Positions 10,190 to 16,957 of a DNA stretch of 23,377 bases are shown one piece after another. Location: NCBI GenBank assembly GCA_016709335.1, contig JADJNC010000037.1:1-23377 (forward strand). Direction: 5' to 3'. Below the pieces are notes generated by a model. It searched no databases, was not told where the DNA came from, and worked only from the letters and a program-made list of their open reading frames with translations. The translations under genes were made by a program, and so were the position numbers. How positions within the stretch are numbered: the stretch's first letter is position 1; every line of letters begins with the position of its first letter. This DNA comes from Candidatus Propionivibrio dominans (lineage in GTDB: Bacteria; Pseudomonadota; Gammaproteobacteria; Burkholderiales; Rhodocyclaceae).

Positions 10190-11705
10190 TTTTGGAGTTG
10201 TTCAAGCAGATCCTCGTTGTTCGTCGCTACAACGGTTTCAAGGTCAGGACGCGAACTGCCTTTGACCATGACCGAGTAACGCGGGCCGATATAAACTATT
10301 CGGTAGAGTGCCGACTCGGTCGCGAGCTGTCGAAGCGCAGAATGGTTGCTGGCAAGAATGATCTCGGGATCAAGGCGTTGCAGGTAAGTCTTCCAGTTCG
10401 TCGCGCCCTTGCTGGCCAACAGATATTCGAACAGAGTCTTGTCGCCATACAAATCGAGCCTTGTATCGAGCGCGACCTTGCGTCCTGTCTGCCGAATCAA
10501 AAAACCACCTGCCTCCGGAGGATTGAGCAATCGCCCTACCAGCGCGTTTTCCTTCATGAACTGCGCCTCTTGCTGCGGGAAGTTCTGGTTGACGTAGTTT
10601 CGTGCTGCACGGTCGGCGGGCGACACCGTCAGACTGATGGCCAGAGTGGTGATGAGGACTAAACACGCGATGATCGGGTTGACCTTTCGGTCGTATCGGC
10701 GTGCGTTTCCGTCGAAAACGACTCCATAAAAAGGGGGTGTGAATCAGCCAGGCTGAAATGATGGGCACCATAAGAATGGTCATCATCAGCGAGACCCGGA
10801 TGGCCGACCAGCCGGCGGCCGTCAGCGCAAACGCACACAGCATTGATCCGAGGAGGGACGCTTGACGCTGGCGATCATGCACGCAAACATGGTAGTCGTG
10901 ACAATGAAGAAATTGAATCCGACGTCCCCTTTGATTGAGGTGGCGGCCCACTCGTCGACGATTCCAGCGGAAGAGGACTTCAAGTTGGCAATTTCCATGG
11001 CGTACTGCCATGCCCCCCAACCGTAGGGATTCATCAATGTCGCCAAGGTACCTGCCAGTGCGGCCCAACCCAAAGGGGCGCAGCTCGAAAGGATGCCGGC
11101 ACACTCGTTACGAACAAAGTTGTCGGCCGCGATGGCGCCAACAAGCATCCACAGATACGCGAGTCCGACGGCATACCCCCCGTGCAGATTGACCCACAGG
11201 GCAAACAATGGGGCAATCCAATACAGGGGTTTCCTGAGGCCCGTGGTCATGTACGCCGCAATGATCCACGTCAGGCACGCCAGTCCAAGATGGGTAAATT
11301 GGTGCGGCCGGCACGAAAGCGACACCAGGATCGCATTGCAACCTGCCGCTACGGCCAGTGCGGCCAGGCGGTTGTCCAGATAGCAACGCGCCGCCCGGTA
11401 GGAACAGGTCAGTGTCAGGCAAATCAGCAAGGCTGCCAGCACTGACGTACCCACTTCGCCCCCGGCGCGGTTGGCCAGCGCCATGACGACTTCACCCAAC
11501 CATTGCGTTAAACGGTAGGCCTTGCCCTCCATGGTCCATGACCAGAAGTCCGCCGTAGGCAAACGCCCATTGTCCAGAATCCAGTCGCCGTAGGAGAGAT
11601 GCCAGTAATAGTCCGGATCGATAATGCCCGAACCGGTTGCCGCGGGTGCGCGATAGATAAACAGCGACAGGATCGCGACAAAGGGATGGTCAAATAGCTC
11701 AACAT
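10186..11705 (-). CDS. Polytopic inner-membrane protein, GT-C-like glycosyltransferase candidate (paralogue 2), three apparent indels
   Basis: This tandem paralogue of the gene downstream shares DPDYYWHLSYGDWILDNGRLP, SWTMEGKAYRLTQWLGE, ALWVNLHGGYAVG, NPYGWGAWQ and a C-terminal segment beginning near LDTRLDLYGDKTLFEYLLAS. Repaired length is 506 residues, against 502 for its neighbour. The start is placed at 11705 (MLSYLT), because correcting one missing G at 11683-11685 gives MLSYLTIPFVAILSLF, matching MKFRYLTTRFVFLTF of the paralogue; it overlaps the stop of the 57-residue gene. A second base is missing at GGG 10855-10857, and one base is extra in the A5/G5 run 10728-10737 (giving HTPFYGVVFDGNARRYD). 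It is probably a membrane glycosyltransferase acting on lipid-linked sugars. Whether the two copies make different linkages is unknown. Confidence 0.7.
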
Positions 11706-11872
11706 CCGAGGGCTTCCGAACATCGTTTTTTAAGGACATCCAGCAGAATCTCGGCGTCGTTCACTGCATCGACAGGATCACGCACCAGGTTTTCCTTGAT
11801 CGCCTTCTTCAGCCAAAAGGAAACATCGCGACGTTCGAGCAATTCGTCCGCCATCGCATCGGACGTGTTCAT
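11699..11872 (-). CDS. 57-residue helical protein inside the glycosylation operon
   Basis: The ATG at 11872 overlaps the GtrA stop as ATGA, and the stop overlaps the next gene's start, so this is clearly an operon member and not spacer. The product (starting MNTSDAMADELLERRDVSFW) is soluble, highly charged and predicted all-helical, with NDAEILLDVLKKR near the end. It has no membrane segment or signal peptide. The family was not recognised. An earlier in-frame ATG at 11887 would add five residues, but the coupled start is preferred. A regulatory or scaffold subunit for the membrane enzymes is a guess from position only. Confidence 0.65.
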   Translation of the reverse strand: MNTSDAMADELLERRDVSFWLKKAIKENLVRDPVDAVNDAEILLDVLKKRCSEALGC

Positions 11873-12156
11873 TTTTGCTGTGAACATTCGTGCTCCCTGA
11901 AAACGAAGTGTCGGGAGAGAACATAAGTCACCGTCACGTGGCTTAAAATCGCTGCGGTCTGGGCCACATAGGCGTTGGTCAGTCCAAGGCCGATCCCGAG
12001 CGTCAACAGGTTGGCCAGGTAGCCGGCGGCGATGGTCGGGAGATAGCGCGCAAAACCGACAAACGGCCTTGCGGCAAAGATCACTCCCAAGCCGAGCAGT
12101 GTATTGACCATCCCAACCCCGATGAATCGCCACAGCACCGGGTCAAACATCCGCAT
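11869..12156 (-). CDS. gtrA: GtrA-like membrane protein (polyprenyl-phosphate-sugar flippase type)
   Basis: GtrA family proteins are small four-helix inner-membrane proteins thought to flip undecaprenyl-phosphate-linked sugars to the periplasm during O-antigen or teichoic-acid modification. The 95 residues show the pattern: WRFIGVGMVNTLLGLGVIFA (helix 1, with the conserved NTLLG), then YLPTIAAGYLANLLTLGIGL, a third segment, and a final helix ending YVLSRHFVFRE, matching the N/RRxFVF ending of the family. It is at the short end of the family range (about 120 is usual). It overlaps the methyltransferase stop (start 12156, stop 12143) and is followed by the 57-residue gene with ATGA coupling. 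Directly upstream GT2 and methyltransferase genes support the role. Confidence 0.82.
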   Translation of the reverse strand: MRMFDPVLWRFIGVGMVNTLLGLGVIFAARPFVGFARYLPTIAAGYLANLLTLGIGLGLTNAYVAQTAAILSHVTVTYVLSRHFVFREHECSQQK

Positions 12157-12907
12157 ACGCAGGCTTCCTCAGTACCCAGCATTGTGTCCATAGCAGATGG
12201 GACAGAACATCCGATCGTCGCAAAACATCGGCGCCCCATCGGCAAACGCTAGCGCCGACACTTCCGCCAAATTCAGCAACGACAGGCAAATACAAGGCGA
12301 CGTCGTAGCGCTCGACCACTTCAAAGCCGGCCATTTCAATTTGTTTTCTCAGCGCGGCCCGCGTCAGTCGGTTAACGTGGCCAAGGTCATCCACGGGCTC
12401 GCTATAGACCCAACGCGCCAGAGCGGCGACCAGCTTGAATCTGAGTAATCGTGCAAACAACTCCATCGTCGAAAAGCGGTTGGGCGTGGTCAAAATGAGA
12501 AGCCCATTGGATTTGAGCGCCCTGAAAATATTGTTGAGTGCCGCTTGTGAATGGACGATGTGCTCAATGACTTCCGAACAGACCGCAATATCGAATTCCG
12601 AATCGTATTTTGTCTCTTGCGTTATATCGCCGACACGCGCATCGACATTGCGCAAGAAATTGGCGGCTAGAACGAAGTCCTCGTTAATATCGAGACCCGT
12701 TACAAAACCATGCCGTGCCATCCATTCCGTGTACACGCCGCAGCCAATTCCCACCTCCAGAAAACGTGCGCAAGGCGACGTAACCGATTCCAGCTTCGAG
12801 AGGACCCAGGCTCGGCGCGTGGTGTGCAGCCATTTCCTGGTGGGGTTTTGACTCTCGTAAAGATTGGCCTGAAAGCCAATATCCCTTTGCCTAAGCGTTT
12901 CGGGCAT
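12143..12907 (-). CDS. Class I SAM-dependent methyltransferase
   Basis: This 254-residue protein carries a Rossmann-fold SAM site: FLEVGIGCGVYTEWM (motif I, about 49-63), GLDINEDFV (about 71-79) for ribose binding, and FDIAVCSEVIEHI followed by GLLILTTPN. This is the Methyltransf_11/UbiG-like layout of small-molecule or sugar methyltransferases. The start is placed at 12907 (MPETLRQRDIGFQ), overlapping the end of the GT2 gene by 17 bases; the earlier ATG at 12985 would lie deep inside GT2. In this cassette the likely substrate is a sugar or a lipid-linked glycan precursor, but the acceptor is inferred only from neighbours. Confidence 0.8.
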   Translation of the reverse strand: MPETLRQRDIGFQANLYESQNPTRKWLHTTRRAWVLSKLESVTSPCARFLEVGIGCGVYTEWMARHGFVTGLDINEDFVLAANFLRNVDARVGDITQETKYDSEFDIAVCSEVIEHIVHSQAALNNIFRALKSNGLLILTTPNRFSTMELFARLLRFKLVAALARWVYSEPVDDLGHVNRLTRAALRKQIEMAGFEVVERYDVALYLPVVAEFGGSVGASVCRWGADVLRRSDVLSHLLWTQCWVLRKPAYADV

Positions 12908-13894
12908 ACAAGACCTTGCTGGCATTGGAATGAAAGGGCCGAATATCGTCCAAAGCTTCGCCGTAGCCTTGTGTGGATTCCACAATCAAAAGGGGGCGCT
13001 GCTTTGTTTCTGCGAGGAGGCGACCGATGTATTCGCCAAGAACGCCAATACCGATCAACTGCACTCCACCAAGAAACAGGACGACACTCATCAAGGTCGC
13101 AAACCCCGGCGTGACCGTTCCCCAGTAAAGTGTTTTGAAGACGATCCAGCCGGCGTAGACGAAAGCACACAGTGCAATCATGGCGCCCAGGTAAGTCCAG
13201 ACTCGCAGCGGAACCGTCGAGAATGACGTGATGCCGTCCAATGCAAAATTCCAGAGCTTCCACACATTGAACTTCGTCTCGCCTGCAGAGCGTTCGGGCC
13301 GGTCATATTCCAGAGTTGCTGCCTTGAAGCCCGCGGCCGCCATGATTCCCTTCATGAAACGATTGCGCTCTCGGAATGAAAGAATGGCCTCGACCACAAC
13401 TCGGTCCATCAATCGGTAATCGCCACAGTTCCTGGGTATGGAAACGTCAGTGATTGAAGACATCACCCGGTAGAATGATTTCGCCGATTCGCGCTTGAGC
13501 CATGAGTCGGTCAGACGGTTGCGGCGAAGCGCATGAACCACCTTGTACCCTTCCTCCCACTTGTCGATCATGCCGGGAATCAACTCCGGGGGGTCCTGCA
13601 AATCGCAGTCCATCGGGATGATTGCGCCGCCCGTTGCGTAGCTGAGGCCTGCCGTCAATGCCGCCTCTTTCCCGAAATTCCTGGAGAGTTTGATAAAACG
13701 AACGCAGTCGTTATCGTGGGCCAGCGCAGACAGGATGAAAGATGTTCTGTCGCTCGACCCATCGTCTACGAACACCATTTCGAAGTCATACCCGGTACAG
13801 GCCATGATGGGCATGACGCGATCAACGAAACCGTGAATGGACTCTTCTTCGTTATAGGCCGGGATGACCAGCGAGATTTTCTTATGGGGGGCAT
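12891..13894 (-). CDS. gtrB: GtrB/DPM1-type family 2 glycosyltransferase, one apparent base loss at the start
   Basis: This enzyme makes a polyprenyl-phosphate sugar (undecaprenyl-phosphate glucose or similar) from a nucleotide sugar on the cytoplasmic face. The GT-A domain shows SLVIPAYNEEESI (about 8-20), FVDDGSSDRT, LSRNFGKEAALTAG, the DxD-type motif MDCDLQDPPE (Asp96/Asp98) and RERNRFMKG. Two C-terminal membrane helices follow (near YLGAMIALCAFVYAGWIVF and LMSVVLFLGGVQLIGIGVLG). The N-terminal 27 residues are open upstream of an internal ATG. The natural start at 13894 needs seven C where the sequence has six (G run 13886-13891), giving MPPHKKISLVIP and 334 residues. It starts 4 bases after the ParR-like stop, so it is co-transcribed with parMR. 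Confidence 0.87.
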
Positions 13895-13898
13895 TGTC

Positions 13899-14244
13899 TC
13901 AACCCATCGAAGTTGGCTTGGCAAAAATTCTGCCGGGCAGCCGGGCGTGCTGAGCCGCACCTTCCTTGGGCTTGTGTTTTCAGATGGAGAGCCGGCCAGC
14001 TCGGCCCTCTCTGAAGACTGCGACTGGGCCAACACCGCAGGATCGGGGAACTTGACGCCGCCTTTTCTGCTTGACGTGGGGACGAGGCGACTGCTGATCC
14101 GCTTTCAGCCAGCGCGCCAGCACGAACCAGTTGCCTGATTCGACGTGTTCGTGCGATTCCTGTCAGCGGTGACAGGATCGCGTAAAGTGCCGGATCCTCG
14201 TCGTGGTGGATACGGACTTGCGCCCGAATCATTGGCTTGTTCAT
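13899..14244 (-). CDS. ParR/StbB-like partition adaptor, two apparent base losses
   Basis: The protein lies directly downstream of the actin-like ParM, the usual place for the DNA-binding adaptor that links parC to the filament. The start MNKPMIRAQVRIHHDEDPALY has the beta-strand/helix look of a ribbon-helix-helix partition protein, followed by IARTRRIRQLVRAGALAESG. Two corrections give a clean 115-residue frame: a missing G in GG (CC at 14099-14100), leading to ISSRLVPTSSRKGGVKFPD, and a missing A in AAAA (TTTT at 13977-13980), leading to a basic tail (KHKPKEGAAQHARLPG) and TGA at 13899-13901. A strong GAGGAA ribosome site overlaps the parM stop. Homology to a named family was not proved; position is the main support. 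Confidence 0.6.
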
Positions 14245-14255
14245 CGATCGATTCC

Positions 14256-15305
14256 TCAGGCGTGGGTCGTGACCCGGAGGGCGGAGTCAGCGATCAGCTC
14301 GCCGAATTCATGAAACCCGCGGACATTGGCTAACGCGGGAGCCGGCAGGGTCGCTACCTCATGCTGCGGGTAATGTTTCTTGATCGCAGGCAAGAAAAAC
14401 CGGGCGCCGCCACCTGACACAATCACCACGTCGAGGCCTTCACCCACCCCTACGTTATTCCGAATCGCCTGGGCCGCCTGCTCAATGATTGCGCTTCCGG
14501 CTTTCATGTGCGGCTTCAGGTCGATTTCCTTCCCGGCCAGTCGAAATTCATCCCCTGAGATCAATGCCTGATCCAGCATGCGGACCACCGTACTTTCATT
14601 CGCGGCCATCCCGGAGGCTTTGATGACCGACTTCGCAACCTCACGCAAAAATGCACCCATCCCGCGTTCAACCCCATCCGACTGGTCCGGATTGGCCACC
14701 ATCCCCATGCAGGTAATCCAGTCGACCGTGTGGTATCCGACATCGACGATCAGCGCCGTTGGCGCATTCTTGATTTTGTGAGCCTTCTTCTGGAGGTAGG
14801 TCGCATAACTTCCCAAGGGTTGCGGATAGACTGCACAGTGTCGGATTTCAAGCGTGTCACCCTTCATGTTGATGGTGTGCTTCCCAACGAATCGGCGCTG
14901 CAAAGCGGCAGCGTGCGGCTTGAGCGTCTTCATCGGCAAACCCAGCATGAGATAGTCGATGTAACCTGAGGGCAGGGTGCTGAGCATGTAATTGAACGCC
15001 CCGTAGAGACGAGCCGTGTAGCCATCGCTCAGCGCGAATCGGTCGTCCAATTGCTCAAGCTCCTGGTTCTTTCCGAAAGCCATGCAGACTTGACGGCCCA
15101 CTTCATAATGGATCTCGTTGACCGGCACCACGAAGGTATCTCGCCGCTGCATGATCTCCGTTTGGAAATCACTTTCGATGGCCAATGGTGCCTGTGAAGG
15201 AAAAACGTCGGCCAGGATCAGCCCTGTATCATCCCGACCTTCTGACCATTTCACGTGGCCGTAGCCCACGTCGACGGCCCGGACAATTGGTGTGTTCTTT
15301 TGCAT
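14256..15305 (-). CDS. parM: ParM/StbA-like actin-family partition ATPase
   Basis: Actin-like ATPases of this type polymerise and push plasmid or ICE copies apart. The 349 residues contain the three nucleotide-binding signatures of the actin superfamily: phosphate 1 (AVDVGYGHVKW, about 10-20), phosphate 2 (ALIVDVGYHTVDW, about 184-196) and the adenosine loop (VVIVSGGGARFF, about 300-312). The start at 15305 is chosen because GGGAG lies 6 bases upstream; an ATG 45 bases further out has none. The frame is intact. Iterated GCGAC-type motifs lie directly upstream and look like a parC site. In SXT/R391-like ICEs comparable srpMRC genes support partition. Here the operon continues into glycosylation genes. 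Confidence 0.85.
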   Translation of the reverse strand: MQKNTPIVRAVDVGYGHVKWSEGRDDTGLILADVFPSQAPLAIESDFQTEIMQRRDTFVVPVNEIHYEVGRQVCMAFGKNQELEQLDDRFALSDGYTARLYGAFNYMLSTLPSGYIDYLMLGLPMKTLKPHAAALQRRFVGKHTINMKGDTLEIRHCAVYPQPLGSYATYLQKKAHKIKNAPTALIVDVGYHTVDWITCMGMVANPDQSDGVERGMGAFLREVAKSVIKASGMAANESTVVRMLDQALISGDEFRLAGKEIDLKPHMKAGSAIIEQAAQAIRNNVGVGEGLDVVIVSGGGARFFLPAIKKHYPQHEVATLPAPALANVRGFHEFGELIADSALRVTTHA

Positions 15306-15474
15306 GAAAACTCCCGCGTTGAATGTCACCCAATTCTTAAGGATGAGCACGCCACGGGGAAGTCAGATACCTCGTCAAAAGAGGTGGGGTAGGTGTGGAA
15401 ATGGTTGATCGCTCGATAAATATTCAGTTTTGAATAACTCGTCGGGCAGGGTTGTAAAAGGAGCGATGGAACGG

Positions 15475-15680
15475 TGACGAAATCGCTTCGAAAATGCGAC
15501 AAAACAGCAACACTTCGACGACACAAAACGAGCCGTTTTGAAGTTGCAGAAAGAAGGACTTAAACGATGCACAAAATGCGACGAAAACGCGAAGGAATTA
15601 CGACGTAAACCTGGTCATCAAATGCAGTTGTAGAAACGTCGCAGAATCAGCGACGAAACAGCAACGTAATAGCGACTAAA
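15475..15680. repeat. Iterated GCGACRAAA-type motifs, parC-like centromere candidate
   Basis: Seven related copies of a (G)CGAC(G/A/T)AAA-like word start near 15475, 15496, 15515, 15578, 15600, 15650 and 15672. Clear copies are TGCGACAAAAC, TGCGACGAAAAC, GCGACGAAAC and GCGACTAAAC. Most spacings are 20-22 bases or close to a multiple of that, so the copies would fall on about the same helix face. Two inverted repeats lie among them: CAAAACG-agc-CGTTTTG (15524-15540) and CGTCGC/GCGACG (15637-15655). The position directly upstream of parM fits a binding site for the ParR-like protein, which in ParMRC systems also represses the parMR promoter. Confidence 0.55.
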
Positions 15681-15927
15681 CGCCCCGGTGTTTCAAGAAT
15701 CAATGGCACACAGACCTCGTCTTGAAAAAGGTTTCAGTGGTTTTTAATGCTAATGGATTAGCCGGGCTGAAAGTATCAAAAATCAGTCAAACCTGACGTG
15801 GTTCATTGTTCTTGAATTTGCTGGGTTTGCAGTGCAGTTTCCCAACAGAATAAAGACCTTAAGTTAAATTTGAAAATTGGAGAAAAGTGGGGAAAAGAGA
15901 GGGTAAAAAGGGGGTGTAAAAAAGGGG

Positions 15928-15957
15928 TTGACATTGGAATTAAAATTAGAACAGAAT
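15928..15957 (+). promoter_or_regulatory. Weak sigma-70-like promoter candidate
   Basis: A perfect -35 hexamer TTGACA (15928-15933) is followed after 18 bases by CAGAAT, a poor -10 element, with an A/T-rich spacer. It would fire into the hairpin-rich region and could produce a structured RNA or a long leader to the 45-residue gene. Only the -35 is convincing. Confidence 0.25.
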
Positions 15958-15979
15958 AAAAAGGTATTCTGTGTGTCCT

Positions 15980-16066
15980 TTCCGGACCGCCCCGGAACGC
16001 AGCGACCGCCGGGCGCTGGTTGAACAAACCAGCAAGCCGCTGATGAAATTCTCGCGAGCCGCGAGA
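15980..16066. repeat. Cluster of three adjacent perfect inverted repeats
   Basis: Three hairpins follow one another: TTCCGG/CCGGAA (15980-15997, 6-base loop), GCTGGTT/AACCAGC (16015-16033, 5-base loop) and TCTCGCG-agc-CGCGAGA (16050-16066, 3-base loop). All are perfect. They could fold in RNA or in single-stranded DNA during transfer. Confidence 0.6.
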
Positions 16067-16155
16067 AGCTTTAAAACAGGACGCTTGCGCTTCCTGGTCC
16101 GAACAGGACGAACACCGGGCAATCTGCCCACCCCCTGCCATTCGCAGGGAATCCA

Positions 16156-16281
16156 ATGGCCTTGGCCATCCGAGCAGTGCTCAAAAATACGATTAGAACG
16201 GCGCGGTTTCTGCTCGTCCGTACTTTTTCACCAAAGCAAAAACACAAACGGAATTGCTGTGAGATTGTCCGTAATGGACAA
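16156..16281. repeat. Inverted repeats ATGGCC-tt-GGCCAT and TTGTCC/GGACAA
   Basis: A 14-base palindrome lies at 16156-16169. A perfect 6-bp hairpin with loop GTAAT lies at 16265-16281. GTCCG-type words recur around the second one. Function unknown. Confidence 0.5.
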
Positions 16282-16398
16282 CCCGGACGAGACTCGGACT
16301 GACCGACAACTCTCGCTGGACATCACGACAGAGGCGCTGGTTGCAGGCGCAAAAATCCCCGGCGGGGCCTGTGCGATTCCAAGATAACAAGCGGTAGG

Positions 16399-16551
16399 GC
16401 GCATCAATGTGATTGATGTGCGCTATCGGACTGCGGCGCTGTGAGCGGCCGCAGAGATCAACCACTGGTGTGGGGGAAAATATCCCCAGGGGGCCATTCC
16501 ATTGAGGGTGCTCCTCGTCGTACGCGACACCTACGTATCCGATGTGATCGG
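16399..16551. repeat. Second hairpin cluster
   Basis: Five inverted repeats occur in 150 bases: GCGCATCAAT with ATTGATGTGCGC (16399-16423, two-base bulge), CTGCGGC/GCCGCAG (16431-16454, ten-base loop), TGGGG/CCCCA (16471-16488), GTCG/CGAC (16517-16528) and CCGAT-gtg-ATCGG (16539-16551). The density is well above that of the flanking coding DNA. Confidence 0.55.
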
Positions 16552-16622
16552 AACGACGTGTGTTTGGGCTGATGCGCTGTGAGCGCTAGGCTGACAGAGA
16601 CATCCACCGGAAACGCTAGGCT
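16436..16622. repeat. Direct repeats GCGCTGTGAGCG and CGCTAGGCT
   Basis: GCGCTGTGAGCG occurs at 16436-16447, as part of a hairpin and its loop, and again at 16574-16585. CGCTAGGCT occurs at 16584-16592 and 16614-16622, 30 bases apart; its first copy overlaps the end of the second longer repeat. They may be protein-binding sites for transfer or regulation. Confidence 0.5.
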
Positions 16623-16686
16623 CAGTCGTCACTGATTTAAATTTCTAAACACGTTGCTTCTCCGCCGAACTGGTTTTTCTTCCTAC

Positions 16687-16712
16687 GGCTGCCCGACGGC
16701 TCTCGGGCGGCC
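16687..16712. repeat. Strong 10-bp hairpin upstream of the recombinase unit
   Basis: GGCTGCCCGA and TCGGGCGGCC pair over ten positions (one T-G wobble) around a six-base loop. No T-run follows directly; a T6 run occurs only at 16750-16755, about 40 bases on. It is therefore not a standard terminator, but may be an attenuator or part of the folded region. Confidence 0.5.
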
Positions 16713-16776
16713 TGCGCGTTGTGCGCTTCCGATGTAACCGCCATCGACCTTTTTTATCAATCTATTGGAGATCGAC

Positions 16777-16914
16777 ATGGACCCAGTACGTAAAAATTTT
16801 GCAATGAGCCTGCACGCCGAGGAGGACTTTCTCAAACGCGCGCTGCGTGATTTTCGGGTGGAAGAGCGAGACGTTACCGACGTAGAGCTTGCCCATCTTT
16901 TCCCGATGTATTAA
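16777..16914 (+). CDS. 45-residue acidic protein upstream of the recombinase
   Basis: ATG at 16777 is preceded by GGAG with 6-base spacing and opens a frame for a compact charged protein (start MDPVRKNFAMSL, end ELAHLFPMY). It contains EEDFLKRALRDFRVEERDVTDVEL, so it is mainly helical, acidic and cytoplasmic. The gene lies 43 bases ahead of the recombinase with a second ribosome site between, so the two are probably co-transcribed. The family was not recognised. A small partner for the recombinase, such as a directionality factor, is possible from position only; there is no visible DNA-binding motif. Confidence 0.6.
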   Translation: MDPVRKNFAMSLHAEEDFLKRALRDFRVEERDVTDVELAHLFPMY

Positions 16915-16957
16915 AGGACGGCGAACCTTCCGGTCGCCGCTTGATAGGAGAAAATTT

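Larger units (their letters stand above)
15306..16776. other. 1.47-kb gene-free region between parM and the recombinase unit
   Basis: No convincing coding frame is present; the longest (about 15971-16387, plus strand) has a composition unlike the neighbours and no ribosome site. The stretch holds, in order: the parC-like repeats (15475-15680), an A/G-rich segment (about 15860-15960), and from 15980 to 16712 at least ten short perfect inverted repeats with 3-10-base loops plus two short direct repeats. Such folding capacity, with divergent genes on both sides, fits an origin of transfer, a single-strand origin or a structured leader. No nic site was identified. Confidence 0.5.

Noticed and set aside
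12143..12985. Methyltransferase start at 12985
   Set aside because: This would place 26 codons inside the conserved C-terminal part of the GT2 gene; the ATG at 12907 fits the overlap pattern of the operon.
15475..15680. CRISPR array
   Set aside because: The repeats are short and degenerate, spacings are near 21 bases, and no unique spacers of regular size exist.
15971..16387. 138-codon plus-strand frame in the gene-free region
   Set aside because: It runs through several perfect hairpins, has no ribosome site, no recognisable motif and an unbalanced composition; it is best explained as non-coding.
16687..16755. Rho-independent terminator
   Set aside because: The hairpin is strong but the T6 run lies about 40 bases downstream, too far for a standard terminator.
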